Source: Trema orientale (lineage: Eukaryota; Streptophyta; Magnoliopsida; Rosales; Cannabaceae). From it: DNA of 64,000 nucleotides. The position numbers were made by a program, and so were the translations under genes. How positions within the stretch are numbered: the first letter of the stretch is position 1; each line of letters opens with the position of its first letter. Positions 24,044 through 37,140 of this stretch are shown in pieces. The stretch is taken from the NCBI GenBank assembly GCA_002914845.1, contig JXTC01000144.1:62015-126014 (forward strand), read 5' to 3'. The notes below the pieces were generated by a model that was not told the origin of the DNA, did no database searches, and saw only the letters and a list, made by a program, of their open reading frames with translations.

Positions 24044-26205
24044 GTTAAGATAAGTAGGAAACGCATCTAAATCCATATAGACTATCCATATCTCAAGCCT
24101 CAAATTTAACCCAATCTTATAAAGTTAAAAAAATAAAATAAAAAATCAAATGTCCTTTTCCCTAAGAGTTAAAAGTAGAAACACTTCAACTTTTCTTTAT
24201 TTCTTCTTCTTTACTAACCAATCATGTTTAACCTTCTATCTCTAGCAAGTAGTTCTTCAATGGGCTTATAATAAAGTTATCATACTTCATTATCATTCAA
24301 CATTCTTAAAACACGAAAACTGGTCGACTACAATTATAATATTTACTAGTTATTGAATTTTTAAGTTTTTTTAGAGTTTAAGCCCCAATTGGCAAAAATT
24401 CTTAACTTTGTCCTGACTTTGTTCATCTATTAGTCATACATTTGGTTATTTAATTGAACCACGTCTACTTTGTAAACTACTTGCAGTGCACAAAAGACAC
24501 AGACTATTGTATTAAGTACCCTGGAGGAGGGGAAAAAACTAAAAGTCTTAAAAATGCTCGTATGCATGAATATAAATGTAAATTAACGCTTTAAATTTGA
24601 AAGTATATGATATGTTAGCTTCAGATGTGTCAAAATTTTTTATTAAGATGACCTTTACAGTGAGACTCACTTGAGCGCTAGAACTAAATTTTAGTTATAA
24701 CTTAGCATGAGTTGTAACACTAGTTTAAAACTACTCCTATTACTCTATTACTATCCAAGGGTAATTGTAAAACCACTAATGTTTAGAGGAAAAAAGCATT
24801 AGTACGAATTGGCTAATATAAAAAAGGGTCTGTCTAACGTAGAAGCCCATTTTTTTACTTATTATATGAGAGTTTTTTTATAGCTATGCGATTCTAGTTT
24901 GATACTCAGGATTAAACGTGGTCCCACCAGGTTGTATACACTGTGCTAGACGTCTAGAAAAATTATCTCGAATCCTCATCTCGATTATCAAATCGAATAC
25001 ATGAGCCCCTCTGTCTTCTTTTTATTTTTTCTTCCAAAATTTGTTAATTTTTTTTTTTAAATAAGAAAACCGAAATGCAGTTACAATTTGCCATAGATGA
25101 TTAAAGAAAGACTTGACTCTTGATTAAAAAAAAATTAAATAATAATAATAATAATAAAGAGGGACTAATAAAAATAATAATAATAATATTTGATCAATGT
25201 TCATTCAAGAAAGATATATTAAGCTAAGTTTAGGTAGATTTTTTTTTTTAAAAAAAGAACTTTTGTAGTCAGAATAAAAAAAAGGCAAAAGAATAGATGA
25301 AGAGATCTAATATTTTTGACATAAGGAAATTACAAAAAGGGAAAAGAGATCCAGAGTCGAAAAATTAGTTCTCGAGCCCAGTAGAGATCTTGCAGGCATC
25401 ATGACGTGTCTTCAGGGGCAGCGATGTCGGGCACAGGATTTCAAAGGTTCTGACCAATCTTCCACATATTCTATAATGTTGGAGCACTGAGTTTGTGTAT
25501 TCAACAAAACTGACCATCAGTCCGAGTATGTAATGGAGCCTATAACCAGTTTGGTATTAGTCTATAACTAGCCGGTAACAAAATCGGCGACGCATCTGAA
25601 TATTTCCGGCTGTCTTGGTCTACTTCTACATCTTCTAGAAGAAGAAGATAAAATAAATAAATAAATAAGCCAAAAATAAAATAAAAGCGAAAGGCAAATA
25701 ATAACCTACACTGGTCCAAAATACAACCTCTTCTGGCCCTAAATGGGTTCATAACCAATGGAAAAACACTATTTTTTCTCTGATTATAGGAGAAAAAATA
25801 GGGTTCTTATCCTAGATTTTTCCTATAAAAAATAGAAGTTTGTCACATGTAAAATCCAATCGTACTGTATGTACTTGAAGACAGCTACTGTATATTTCAT
25901 TAATTTTAGTTGGTAGATTAGACAATTAATACAGTTTACGATATGTGGTAAGCTGTAAGCCATGTAACCATGCTGTGGAGCAAAACAGACAAAAAGAATT
26001 AAATAATATCATTAACAAATATGAAAAAACGTATAACTTACTAGGTTGACAGCTGAGACCCTAGTTGCTCATCTTGTTATGTTACTTCAAGGTAGATTCA
26101 TTAATTAGCTTAGTTGGCAAAGAAGAAATAAAAATTTTATCAAATCAATTTTTTTTTTTAAAAAAAAAAGCTACTATATTTTCTTGGGATCTGAGTTCAT
26201 GCTCA
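24044..26205. other. Gene-free DNA; moderately complex stretch at 25.37-25.76 kb
   Basis: Mostly AT-rich with A/T runs. A stretch at 25370-25760 has higher GC and complexity, and a 72-codon minus ORF (25540-25758), but no family resemblance. (TAA)n-like tracts lie near 25139-25190. Confidence 0.5.
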
Positions 26206-26211
26206 TATACT

Positions 26212-26273
26212 GTCATATTGTCTATTTTCAAATAAGCAAGGTGTCATATTGTCTATTTTCAAATAAGCAAGGT
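26212..26273. repeat. Perfect tandem duplication of a 31-bp unit
   Basis: The unit gtcatattgtctattttc... occupies 26212-26242 and 26243-26273 without a mismatch, so the duplication is recent. Confidence 0.9.
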
Positions 26274-26551
26274 ATAGGATATCAAGTATTTGAAGATTCT
26301 AAAAAATCTCAAACGTCCATTAATTACGAATATCGATTTTGATCATTAAGTACGATCACACAACAATAATATATTTAATCCACTTGATCTCTTGATCTAA
26401 CATAATGATCAGAAGCTAGTGATCTTTTAAACTCATATAGGTGCTCTAAAAAAAATTTTAAGGGAAGAAAAAAGGGGGAAAAAAAAGAACCTTTACCTCT
26501 TTTTTTTTTTTTTTTTTGCAAAATCTAATCTAACGTTTGACTTTTGCAATA

Positions 26552-26906
26552 GGGATAATTGTAAAAAAATACCCTCATGTTTGGATGTTCTGCCATTTAA
26601 ATCCTGAAGTTTGGATTCTGCAAAATAATACCCTGAGATTACGAATTTCTGAAAATTAATACCCTGTGTTGATTTTTAACTGATAAAATACAATAATATC
26701 CTCAAAATTAAGATGAATGATATGGATTAATTTAGTTTTAATTGGGGATATTATTATTTTTTTGTTCCTAAAATTGGTCAAAAAATCTATCCAGGGTATT
26801 AATTTTCAGAAATTCTTAATCTCAGAGTATTATTTTGCAGATTCCAAATTTCAGGGTTTAAATTGCAGAACACCCAAACATGAGGGTATTTTTTTGCAGT
26901 TATCCC
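26552..26906. mobile_element. Mutator-type MITE, 355 bp, perfect 9-bp duplication
   Basis: Tttgcaata occurs at 26543-26551 and 26907-26915. The arms of about 130 bp fold back (gggataattgtaaaaaaata on the left, gggataactgcaaaaaaata as complement of the right). The ORF within it is the read-through of one arm and not a gene. Confidence 0.92.
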
Positions 26907-27182
26907 TTTGCAATATAACACTTCAGATTTTAAAACTCTACACATGTTTACCTTATCTAATGATTTGAATGGTGTAAAGACTTCCTTACCCTGTTTAATT
27001 GATGTTTAATTTATTTGTTCTTTTAATTTTGGAAAGGTAATATCGAGCTATTAATTTACAAAAATTAAAAGTCAAAAGTAGGGATAATTTTTTATTTTTT
27101 TTGGCACAAAACTCAAGATTTAGGACAGAGTGTATACTCACAAGTTCTACTCATTGGGAGATACTTCCTAAAATGACTCATA

Positions 27183-27423
27183 GGGTCCACTCATTTGTGG
27201 CTACTCTTAATGTAATAAGTATGATCTCACACGCTTTCTTGATATTCGAAGGCCTGACCTGATAGAAGTGAATGCTTCAGATAGATATTTTTACCGTTAT
27301 GTCGGGTTCACTCATTGGTGGCTACTCCTAGTGTAGTAAGTTCGATCTCATACATCTTCGTGGAGATTCGATGCCTGATCTAATAGAAGTGAAAGCTCCA
27401 AATATGTGCCTTTACCTCTATGC
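27183..27423. repeat. Tandem duplication with period 121 bp, diverged
   Basis: The block starting gggtccactcatttgtggct (27183) recurs as gggttcactcattggtggct (27304). Both copies run through 'gatctcaca', 'cctga.ct.atagaagtgaa' and 'tttacc'. About one base in five differs, so the duplication is old. No coding function is evident. Confidence 0.85.
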
Positions 27424-28022
27424 CACCACTACCAATGGTTGTATCGATCATTTAACAAGTCTAACTATTAGCTTTTATCGTTGCAAATTTTTCGTCTTCC
27501 CACTTTTTCTTTTTCAGCGGTTGGGATTTGAAGGAAAGATTGTTTCTTTGGATTGATTATATACCAAATGAAAGAGTAATAAACAAACTCTCTCCCAAAT
27601 CATACACATTAAGGCATTTTTCAATATCGGGAAAATGTCGAGGCACATCCTCTAGCTAAGACTTTTATTTAGGATTTTTCCCCACAAAATATATATACAC
27701 ATATGGTTGCCCTATGTATATATTTATATTTGGGATTGTTTTTATTTGGAAGATAACCTTGATCGTATTTCGGGTTTAATACTGCTAGCTGATATGGCTA
27801 GACCTTAATAAATTCCAATATTTTCCTTTAAAAAAAAGAGAGAGCAAATGTATGAGCAATAAACACTGTTGTACGTCTGTAGCATACTAAATCAATTATA
27901 TAAAGCTTTTATGAAGTACTGTAAATATTGGCACTTCATGATGAGGACTGCACATAACATACAAATATCATGTAACTAGTTGTATGATGTCCATATATCA
28001 AGGCAAATATCACATTTATTTT

Positions 28023-28058
<36 letters not shown>

Positions 28059-29320
28059 TACATATGACGCAATAATATATTTATCTCTTATATATTCGAG
28101 AATGTTACTAATTATCTTCGTCTCAATTTTCTCTAATTTTTAGAACTTATTTAGTATAATTAATAAGTGGTGAAAAATAAGGAAAAAAAAAGTTAAATAT
28201 CGTGATCACCACTAACTGTGCATGGATGTTAGATTTAAAGTTAGCATGTAAAACTAATAGTGAGGCGTAGCATGCATTAATGCTTAATTAAAGTGTAAAA
28301 TCGCGCCATCTTAATTAGCTTATAACTTGATATAAGATTAATCTTCAAATTTATTACGGACAATTATTCTCATTAAGTAATCCTGTTATTCATTGTTCAA
28401 TATTGTTTCATTTTCTTTTCAGGGAAGAAGAACAGCATTGAAATCCAAGTATTTGACACTTGTGATATACCAATATTTTTGTATTTATGGAGCACAATTA
28501 ATGGATCGAGACTTGATTACAGATGGTCCAGCCGCAGACGTGAATGTTGAAATAGTTTCTCCGAAGGATATATATTTTACGAGATGGATTTTTAGTGAAA
28601 CGGTCCAATTTCATGTAGTTATGAATGATTTTGAAATAATTAATTTGTATTATTTTTTCATCTTGGTCTTGTCCAATAGCCAGTTCAGTTTCTTTGAATG
28701 GGAAAAATTTCTTGTCTCTAGGTTGGGTAGGGTGGGGTCAATATTTCGGCATTGCCACGTCATTAGTTCTAGGACAAGTTGATGGAAACTTAATAGCTAG
28801 TCACGTGCATGATGGGAAAAAATGAGGAATGTTATAGGTTAACTGTAATGCCCAATACCATAATTTAATAGAGTCATGAGATCCATACTCTAATTATAAA
28901 GTGGGATTTACGATTTTATTAGAATGTAGTACCAGATATCATTGGCTTTTTTTAGCATTTTTAGTAAAAAAAATCTTCCACCTTTAGTCACTCTTCTTCC
29001 TTTTTCCTTCTATTTTTTTTTTTAATAAAGTTCAGAAAAAGGAGTGACTATCGTCTGGAACATAACATACTCCCTTCATATTACCATAAGGGCCTACCCA
29101 ACACTGATAAGAATATTTGTTGAAGGTTCTTCGCTAGGAGCAAAGAAAGGATGTTGGCTACTAATATTCATATTATATAAGTAGAAAGTATTCATATTTT
29201 CTTTCTTGATTTCGTCTTTAAGTTCTTAATTCTAATCCTATCTTTCTAGATTTAAACTATTGCTTTTCTATCCGTTCTTCTATTTCTCCTTATTTTATCA
29301 TCTTGTTTGTCATTCGTCGC
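27424..29320. other. AT-rich spacer with (TTA)n tract; no gene supported
   Basis: A (TTA)n tract lies at 28030-28058. A 129-codon ORF at 28393-28782 is preceded by an acceptor-like 'ttttcttttcag' but resembles no family. I list it among the rejected items. Confidence 0.5.
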
Positions 29321-29400
29321 CAAGTACTCGAACTTGTAACCATAAACCTATACATACTAAACCTTATTGCTAGGCCACCTCACTCGGTGGTCCATTCCAT
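29280..29400 (-). mobile_element. Possible tRNA-derived SINE fragment
   Basis: On the minus strand, an A-box-like 'gtggcctagcaataagg' is followed about 35 bp later by a B-box-like 'ggttacaagttcgagtac', the arrangement of a tRNA-type pol III promoter. No intact tRNA fold is apparent and no target duplication was found. Confidence 0.45.
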
Positions 29401-29984
29401 TTAGCATGATTTATAATTTCGTAGCCTCTCAACCAAGTATGACATTTTTTTTGGTAATAAAAAAAATCAAGTATGACATGTCACATAGTAAAATATTATT
29501 ACAAGAACAACATTTTTTTTTGGGAGATCAATAAGATAGTTATCAACATATTGATTACGTATTTTTGTTAAGTGTGAGTAAACATATTCGTTTTATGTTC
29601 TTTGAAAGTAAAGAATCGTATTTTTAATTGACAATGCTTTATACAAGTTTAACACAATTACTTATTTCTCAACTTTAAAAAGTAATTTCACTAATCTTAT
29701 CTTCCTTAATTCAAATTATCCGCATCCCAATAGGGTTTATATATTTAGTTATCACGTATTGTTGATTTTATCTTGAACTATTCAATATTTAATGATTTTT
29801 CAATGAACAGTACGTACTAGGAGTCCATGACCAATCAAGTTTAATGTAATGACAAATGTGATACAGCAATATTATACGTCCCATTGAGGATAAAAATACT
29901 ATTATATAACATATTCTCGTTGGTGAGAATTAGCTAACAAAATTACTAATTAATTGGGATAAAAACATTACAAATGTCCTTTAT

Positions 29985-30092
29985 TTATTTATTTATTTAT
30001 TTATAATTTTTTGAATTAGGGTGTGTGGATAAGAACTCATAACCGTCATCTTAGAAGGAGATGCCGTTACCACCATACCATGCGTGCAACCA
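29985..30092 (-). mobile_element. tRNA-derived SINE with (AAAT)n tail
   Basis: The minus strand carries 'tggtatggtggtaacgg' (A-box-like) and 'ggttatgagttcttatcc' (B-box-like), then a (taaa)n tail at 29984-30004. This is the layout of a short plant SINE. The target duplication is not clear. Confidence 0.55.
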
Positions 30093-32736
30093 TCTTTTTC
30101 TTCAATTTGCTAATTAAGAAAAATTCGAAAGGAATATTTTATGCTATATAATAATAATAATAATAATAATGTCCACAGATTACACAAATAAGCTAGTAAT
30201 GTAGGAGTAGCCCCTTTAAAATAACATATTACATTGAAAAAAGAAAAAAAAGAAAAAGAAAAATCTAACCCGGATATGCTCATGTAAAAAAAAAAAAAAA
30301 AGGGTACTAAACTAAACTAAACTTCCATGAACCATGAAATCAAATACAATTGCCAATAGCAATAAGAGTAGAAATTTTGGTTATTCAGGTAAGTTTCACT
30401 TTCTTTTTTTTTTTCCTTTTTTTTTTCGTATATTTATTGAAACTTTAAAAAAGTTGTAGGAGAGGTCTTTGACTAAACGAATGTGGAAAGATCTTTGACT
30501 AACAAATATGAAAAGAGTATGACGTTTTTTTTTTTCAATAATTTAAGGAAATACGGCAAAATGTTATGAAGGAGAGCAAAAGAGTAGAAAGCTATATACA
30601 GAATTTCTTTTAAGAGATGAAATCAATTTTGGTATTAATTATATTTTTATATCTTGCATTTTGACTGTTTGTTGGATTTATACTCTTAACTTGGTTATTA
30701 TCAGCATTAACATACACATTCAAAATTGTGTGAAATTTATATATTTTACGAGTCAAATGCCTATTTTGATCAAAAAAATTGGCTAAAATACCCTTATAAA
30801 TTTAATATATCTTTACAATTTAATTTAATTTTTTGAAAAATATTAATAAATAATTAACATAACAAATACTAAAAAGTTCTAAGGAAACTGACTTTAAAAA
30901 AAAAAAAAAAAAGGACATTGTTTTTCCCCTTTTCTAAAACTTTTTTTTTATTTGGCTATTAGTTTTAATTTCTAAATATATAATTATAAATCCTAAATGG
31001 TATTGTTGTAAGTTTATAGGTCAAAATTAATAGTTGAGAGTATAAATATGTAAGAAGTTTAAAATATAAAGGTTAATATTAATAATAAACAAATTCAATA
31101 GAATAAATTAAACAACTAGTCAAAATCAAAATGTATGGTACAAAAATGTAACTAACTCATCAATTAATGGTTTCATTTTTTCTTTCTCAAAATTAAGAAC
31201 ATTAAAGATTTATTATGTGAGATCTTATGCTGGAAAATTAACATGAGAGATCTTGGAGTCTTGGACTAATATAGAAAGACCGCAATAATGAATATACTAG
31301 TGATGCGGCAATGCCAAGTTTAGGCTTCCACATCTTAAGGGGATGCGGCAACGCCTTATTTTTTTTGGAGGAAAAAAAAAAAGCTTGTCGTTACTTTTTT
31401 AAAAAAGGAAAAAAAATGGAAATCGAGTATTCTTGTTGTTGTTGATATTATTAATATTATTTTTGAAGTGGAATTAGAGTTGTTATTGAAATTTTATAGC
31501 AATTCCTATTAGTGTATTATTATTTTCTTCCATTTTTTATTATTAATGTAAGTCTCTCTATTAGTGTGTTCACAGTTGATAACACTTGTTTGCCCTAACC
31601 CCTGGTTTATATAATGTGGTCGCGTGAGATCACAGAATATAGATAGATATATAGTCTTACATAACTATGAATGATTACATGTGTGTACATTTATCTTTAA
31701 CGATACAAACAAAATTTTGTAACTTAAATTGTTACGGGCTGACGTGAGAAAGTTCAAACTTTTTATAGAAAGAGAAGGGTGCTAATAGATCTAAATCCAC
31801 AAAGTCTTTACCGATTTCTTTTCTATTAATTGTTCCATTTATTTATTTATTTTCAATTTTATTTTCTCAATTTCTTTTACATTAATTTGTCTGTGTTTTC
31901 AAAGATTGCATATCATACACTCACAATCTTATTACTATAATTAAAATAATATGAAAATAGCAAGATTGGTAACACATCAAGTTGAGCTTATTCAAATCCC
32001 CAACACCATTTTTTTTTTAAAAAAAAAGTACGAAATTTTTGCATCAGCAAATATAATTGTTCACTCCTAGCTTACATGGGTCCCACATTGGTCAAGAGCA
32101 AGATGGTTGGTATGCAAATCACAAAGCTGAAAGAGAATAAAATGCAAATTGTTATGTCCTAGAAGAAAGAATGTAGACTAGAGACATAGTTTGACATGAT
32201 AAGTTACTAATAGAACAGGTCCTTTTAAGTTAAGAGAGTACCAAAGAAGAGGGGAGAAGAAGAATGCAAACAAATCAAGTAGCTGAAGGAAAGTGCCAAA
32301 AGAAACCCTCCACTTAGTCACTATCAGTCTATCAGTGAGGTCATATAGTTCAGGGCAAAGCTACCTTTTCGAGTTTTTTTATCTGAATCCAATGCTATAA
32401 CATCTTTCTCCTTGAGAACTAGAAAAAGAAACACAATTAAGCAGAACAAGAACAACTGAAAAGCTGTTTTATATACACATTTCATACCAAAGTTAACCCA
32501 AAAAAAAAAAAGAACAACCTTCTATGTATAAATAACAAGTTTTACATACATTCAATGGCAGAGATTGAGAATCATACACAAAGAGGAGCAAATTCCTAAC
32601 CCATTTGAAAGTGGTAAAGAAGAGGGAAAAATTATGGGGGGAGTTGAGAATATCTTTCTCCACCTTCCTTCTTTCTTCTTTCTTCCAAAGAATCTATGGA
32701 AAATTTTAACCGGGTTCAATTTTTTTTTCCCTCTTT
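30093..32736. other. Spacer and likely 3' flank of the BRI1 gene
   Basis: AT-rich DNA with a (TAA)n tract at 30150-30170 and several A/T runs. The last few hundred bases probably hold the 3' UTR of the receptor gene. I cannot place its polyadenylation site. No other gene is supported. Confidence 0.5.
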
Positions 32737-35700
32737 TTACTGCTTGCCGCTTAGTTCTGGGGCTTCTTTTATGCTCATCTCTACCATTTCGACTGAACCA
32801 AAACCTCCATCATCTGTGGCAATGGTGGATTGGGAATCAATCCCAGGACCCGCTTGGATTTCCTTAAACATTGCCATTACCTGAATCATTGTTGGACGCC
32901 GCCATGGCCGATCATCCAAGCACGCGCAGGCTACTTTCAAGTGTTGTAAGAGCTCAATCTCGAGGCTCGGATCCTCCTTCATTAGCTCCGGATCGAAAAC
33001 ATCACTGATCTTCAACTTAGCATGCTGTTTCACCCACCCCACGAGATTGTTATCACCAAAATCGATTGAATTTGTCGGCTGCTTCCCCGTAAGTAGCTCA
33101 AGCAAAACCACACCATAACTATAGACATCACCCTTTGTCGAACATCTGAAGCTCTGATAGTACTCAGGAGGGACATAACCTGGCGTGCCTGCCAGAGTGC
33201 TGACACTCAAATGGGTGTCCATTGCGCTCATCAGCCTGGCCATTCCAAAATCAGAGACTCTGGCTTCCAAGTTCTCATCCAGAAGAACGTTGCTCGATTT
33301 CATGTCCCGGTGAATGATGTGAGGGATGCAATTGTGGTGAAGGAAAGCCAGTCCTCTGGCAGCCCCGATGGCAATCTTCCTCCTTGCAGACCAATTCAAC
33401 TTGATCCCAGATTTCTTTGGATCGTGCAAAACATCATCTAAGCTTCCAAACTTCATATACTCGTACACCAAAAGCCTTTCTTCTCCTACTTTACAATACC
33501 CAAGTAAAGGAACCAGATTCCGGTGCTTGATTTTCCCGATTGTTTCCATTTCAGCTGTGAATTCTCTATCACCTTGTCCACTTATGTGAATAAGTTTCTT
33601 AATGGCTACAGTGCTTCCATCTTTCAACTGAGCCTTGTACACATCGCCGAAACCGCCTTTGCCTATCAAGCTATTATCATGAAAGCCATTGGTGGCCTCC
33701 AGGAGATCAGCAAAAGTAAGTTTTCTCAGGGGCTTCTCAAACGTGGCAAGGTTGATGCTCATTGCTTCCCGGGTACCAGTTAGGGTCCAGTTCACATTAG
33801 CAGTGCCCGAATGCGATCGACTATCGGTATAAAGATCCATGCTCGATTCCTTCTTCTTCCTCCTTTTCTTGGTTTCAATGGCAACTATGATAAAGCCAAA
33901 GATACAGAAGAGTGAAAACAAAAGCCCCATTGCCACACTCCCGGCCAGAGACGCCAGCCGGTGAGACTTTTTCTGCTGAGAATTTGCACCTTTCCCAGAA
34001 TCAGCCCCACATAGAGGAAGGGGGTAGCCGCAAAGTCCCGAATTGTTCACGAATCTGTACGGTGGGAAGGTCTCAAACTGACCCGACTCGGGAATCAACC
34101 CGGACAAGTTGTTGTTGGAGAGATCAATCTCCATCAACATGGAGAGCCGAGTCAAAGCCTGAGGGATCGTCCCGTCAAGCCGGTTGCTTGACAGATCAAG
34201 AATGTTGAGATTCGTCGAACTTCCAAGCTCTTCCGGGATCGGCCCAGAGAGATTATTATGGCCCAAATTCAAGATCAAAAGATACCGCATTTTCCCAATC
34301 TCCTTAGGAATGACTCCAGACAACATATTATGGGACAAGTCAAAGAAAATCATGGAACCATCATGGTTAAATGTTGGTTGAATGCTACCTCTGTATACTC
34401 GAGTGAAGTTGCAGGGGTTTCTGGTTGAAATCCTGTTCAGCTGCTCCTGTCTGATGCCCGCAAACTCGAGCAAGTTCCCAGCTCCATGGCACTCCTTGCT
34501 TCCATCGTTCTTGATATAAACGTAAGTCTTCGACGTCATGAAGTTGACAGCAATATTCCCAGATTGCTTGAAAAGCGCCGGAGGGATTGAGCCATTCAAA
34601 TAGTTGGTATTGAGATCCAACCATATCAAGCTCTTGCAGTCCCCGAGCTCCGGCGGAATGCTTCCGTAGAAAGAGTTGTTGCTCAGCTTGAGTATCGAGA
34701 GGCTCGGAAGCCGGCCCAGCCCGGCCGGAATCTCGCCGCTCAACCGGTTGTTCGAGAGCGAAATCCAGTTCAGGTTGGTGCATTTGCTTAAGCCCGAAGG
34801 AATCGACCCCGTCAGCTCGTTGAAGTCCAGAATGAGATTCTCCAAAGACTGCATGTTCGAAAGCTCTTGTGGGATTTCGCCACTAAGCTGATTCAACCAG
34901 ATGATCAAGTCTCTGAGCTTGTTCAAGGACCCAAAGCTTGGTGGGATTCTACCAGTCAAGTAATTGACGCTCAAATCGAGTGAAACAAGGTTAGAACAGT
35001 TGCTCAGAGTCTCCGGTATGGTACCCGTAATCAGATTGTTCTGGAGGTAAAGCTCCTTTAAACTGTTCCCCAGTCCTTCACAAAGCCCAACTGGAATATA
35101 CCCAGAGAAATTATTGGAGCTGAGATCCAACGATTCCAGGCTCGGGAGGCTCGAAAGGGTATCCGGTAATATCCCCGAAAAGCTGTTGTGGGAAAGAGCC
35201 AAGGACCTCAAGTTGGTGAGCTTCATGAGAGTGGCCATAGGCAATTCGCCGGAGAAGTTGTTCTTCGAGAGGTCGATCGATTCGAGCGAAGAACAAGACG
35301 TCAATGCGTCCGGAATCGTTCCGAAGAGCTCGTTATCGGACAAATCGAGCTCGACGAGGCCGGAGCAGGAGTCGAAGAGGGTCGCCGGTATCTCGCCGTG
35401 GAATCTGTTAACCGCGAGCAAGAGGGACTGCAGGTTTCCCATCGGGACATTCGGAACCGGACCCTCGAACTGGTTGCTGGTGATGTTCAAGAAGGCGAGG
35501 TTGCGGCACCCGGAGAGAGCCCGGGCCACGTCGCCGGAAAACTTGTTGCCGGAGATGTCGAGGTGTTTCAGGGCCGAACAATCGCCAAAGGACGGAGTAC
35601 CCAAGGAGATGTTGTTCGACGAGAGGTCCAAATGCTCCAATCTCTTGCAACCGGCGAAGCTTATCTGGTCGGTGCCGGTGATTTTGTTCCCTTTCACAGA

Positions 35701-36345
35701 CAAATACTCCATCTCACTACACCCGCCCCGGGATAAGATCCAAGGGACGACGTTGGAGCCCGAAATCTTGTTCGACGAAAGATCCAAAACCCGAAAGGCG
35801 ACCCGGAGACCGGCCATGGCGGCTGACGACGAGTCCTTCACCGAAAAATCCAGAGAGTTGGTGGAGAGATTCAGAGAGTTCAAGCTCGAGCAAGAACCCA
35901 AGTTGGAAATATCCGAAATGGGTCCGTACAAGCTGTTCTGAGATAGATCTACGGAGGCGAGCAGAGAGCCGCACTTGGATCCGGACGGGAAGGGAGTAAT
36001 GGAGCCACTGAGGTTGGCCGATTTTAGAGTCAGAGATTCGAGGCCTTCGAGGGTCATGAGGGAGGAGAAGACGGAGCTGAGATTCGTGCTCAGGTGGACG
36101 AAGCTTAAATCTATGGCGGAAACTCTGGTCCCGACGCAGGTTACGCCATTAAAGGTGCAAGGGTCTTGGTTCGGGAGCCAGTTACTGAGCACGGTCTGGT
36201 CCGGGAGAGAGGCCCTGAAGCTCAGAAGCTTCTGGGTATCACTAGAACCGCCGGAGGCAACTGCCTCCGGCGACCGGAGACAGAACAAGGTGATGGCTAC
36301 GAGAAGAGAGAGTGGAGAAATGGCAGTAGTGGAGTGGCGTTTCAT
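32737..36345 (-). CDS. BRI1: Brassinosteroid receptor BRI1, LRR receptor-like kinase
   Basis: This intronless gene encodes 1202 residues (Arabidopsis BRI1 has 1196). BRI1 is the plasma-membrane receptor that binds brassinolide and, with a SERK co-receptor, starts the phosphorylation cascade leading to BZR1/BES1 activation. Order of domains: signal peptide to about residue 31; N-terminal Cys pair C63/C70; roughly 25 leucine-rich repeats; the hormone-binding island domain at about 590-660 (with [16 protein letters not shown]); last repeats; C-terminal Cys pair ([11 protein letters not shown]); one membrane helix at about 798-820 followed by a KKRRKKK stop-transfer; juxtamembrane segment; and a kinase domain. 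Kinase residues visible: glycine loop GKGGFGDV starting at G895, lysine K916 in VAIKKL, HRD with D1014, DFG with D1032, and activation segment [15 protein letters not shown]. It is therefore an active-type RD kinase. The island-domain sequence and repeat number separate it from shorter LRR kinases; a BRL paralogue is less likely. No frameshift or stop is present. Confidence 0.96.
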   Translation of the reverse strand: MKRHSTTAISPLSLLVAITLFCLRSPEAVASGGSSDTQKLLSFRASLPDQTVLSNWLPNQDPCTFNGVTCVGTRVSAIDLSFVHLSTNLSSVFSSLMTLEGLESLTLKSANLSGSITPFPSGSKCGSLLASVDLSQNSLYGPISDISNLGSCSSLNSLNLSTNSLDFSVKDSSSAAMAGLRVAFRVLDLSSNKISGSNVVPWILSRGGCSEMEYLSVKGNKITGTDQISFAGCKRLEHLDLSSNNISLGTPSFGDCSALKHLDISGNKFSGDVARALSGCRNLAFLNITSNQFEGPVPNVPMGNLQSLLLAVNRFHGEIPATLFDSCSGLVELDLSDNELFGTIPDALTSCSSLESIDLSKNNFSGELPMATLMKLTNLRSLALSHNSFSGILPDTLSSLPSLESLDLSSNNFSGYIPVGLCEGLGNSLKELYLQNNLITGTIPETLSNCSNLVSLDLSVNYLTGRIPPSFGSLNKLRDLIIWLNQLSGEIPQELSNMQSLENLILDFNELTGSIPSGLSKCTNLNWISLSNNRLSGEIPAGLGRLPSLSILKLSNNSFYGSIPPELGDCKSLIWLDLNTNYLNGSIPPALFKQSGNIAVNFMTSKTYVYIKNDGSKECHGAGNLLEFAGIRQEQLNRISTRNPCNFTRVYRGSIQPTFNHDGSMIFFDLSHNMLSGVIPKEIGKMRYLLILNLGHNNLSGPIPEELGSSTNLNILDLSSNRLDGTIPQALTRLSMLMEIDLSNNNLSGLIPESGQFETFPPYRFVNNSGLCGYPLPLCGADSGKGANSQQKKSHRLASLAGSVAMGLLFSLFCIFGFIIVAIETKKRRKKKESSMDLYTDSRSHSGTANVNWTLTGTREAMSINLATFEKPLRKLTFADLLEATNGFHDNSLIGKGGFGDVYKAQLKDGSTVAIKKLIHISGQGDREFTAEMETIGKIKHRNLVPLLGYCKVGEERLLVYEYMKFGSLDDVLHDPKKSGIKLNWSARRKIAIGAARGLAFLHHNCIPHIIHRDMKSSNVLLDENLEARVSDFGMARLMSAMDTHLSVSTLAGTPGYVPPEYYQSFRCSTKGDVYSYGVVLLELLTGKQPTNSIDFGDNNLVGWVKQHAKLKISDVFDPELMKEDPSLEIELLQHLKVACACLDDRPWRRPTMIQVMAMFKEIQAGPGIDSQSTIATDDGGFGSVEMVEMSIKEAPELSGKQ

Positions 36346-36656
36346 TGTTTTGTTTGCTGGTTTGCGGCCTTAAGTGAGATTATATAGCACGAAAGAAGAA
36401 GGTGAAAGAGCAAGTATGAGAAGTTTAGGTTTAGGGACTAAAGGCAGCCATTAGAGAAGAAGAGAGAGAACTATCAGAAGCTTTTGCTAGCTTCTGGTTT
36501 TTATTTTTTTAGAGAGAGAGAAACGGAGGAGAGAGAGATGAGGGGAGTCAAAAGTCTGAGTTGGGAAAGCGAGAAGGGTATTTATCTATGAAAGAGGACT
36601 TGGGAGGGTGTGGGGAGAAGGGGGCAATGCACACAGCTGTGCTCACATGCCATGTG

Positions 36657-36692
<36 letters not shown>

Positions 36693-37140
36693 AACATCTC
36701 AATCTCTCTCTCTCTCTCTTGAAACTCTCACTTTCCCCCCTCTAAAACCACCTTTTTTAATCTTCTTTTCTTTCACAAAACAATCATTCTCTCCTTTCTT
36801 TTCTTTTCTTTCCTTTTTTTTTTTTCTTCTTGATATAAAAAACTCTCTTTCCCTAAAGAACTTTGCTTCTCAAAATGATTTGTTTGTCTCTCTAAGAAAG
36901 AAGATGGTTGTGTTGTGGGATTTGGAGATTGAGATTAGAGGGGGGCAAATGGCAATTGATTTTGCTTTCCTTAATCACTTCCCTAATTATTATTTTCTCT
37001 CTTTTTAAGTGTTTTTCTTTCCCTTTTAATTTTCTCTCTCTTAAAAAGGAAAGAAATACTAACTGTTTGTCTCTAATAGTGATAGCCTTTTCTTTTACTT
37101 TCTCTCGCGTACGTGTGATGAAAGATAGATGGATCAATCA
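36346..37140 (-). promoter_or_regulatory. BRI1 leader and promoter region, CT-rich
   Basis: Read on the minus strand, a TATA-like 'ctatataatc' lies only about 40 bases before the ATG, too near to be an obvious TATA box. Another (gataaata) lies at about 36577-36590, which would leave a leader of about 200 bases rich in CT/GA. Start-site placement is inference. Two CT microsatellites at 36661-36691 and 36703-36719 and pyrimidine tracts at 36790-36825 lie further upstream. Confidence 0.45.
36661..36719. repeat. (CT)n microsatellites upstream of BRI1
   Basis: About 15 CT units, a 12-bp interruption, then about 8 more. Pyrimidine/purine dinucleotide runs are frequent in plant promoters and leaders. 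They lie about 320-370 bp before the BRI1 start codon. Confidence 0.95.

Noticed and set aside
26717..26968. 83-codon ORF
   Set aside because: It is read-through of one arm of the Mutator-type MITE at 26552-26906.
28393..28782. 129-codon plus-strand ORF after an acceptor-like sequence
   Set aside because: Residue composition follows AT-rich DNA, no domain is recognised, and no partner exon is visible.
29280..30092. Possible true tRNA genes on the minus strand
   Set aside because: A- and B-box-like motifs are present, but I could not form acceptor, D and T stems of a complete tRNA; SINE remnants fit better.
33114..36387. Several ORFs of 60-275 codons on the plus strand and other minus frames across the BRI1 gene
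   Set aside because: They are shadows of the 1202-codon receptor frame; none has a family resemblance or its own start context.
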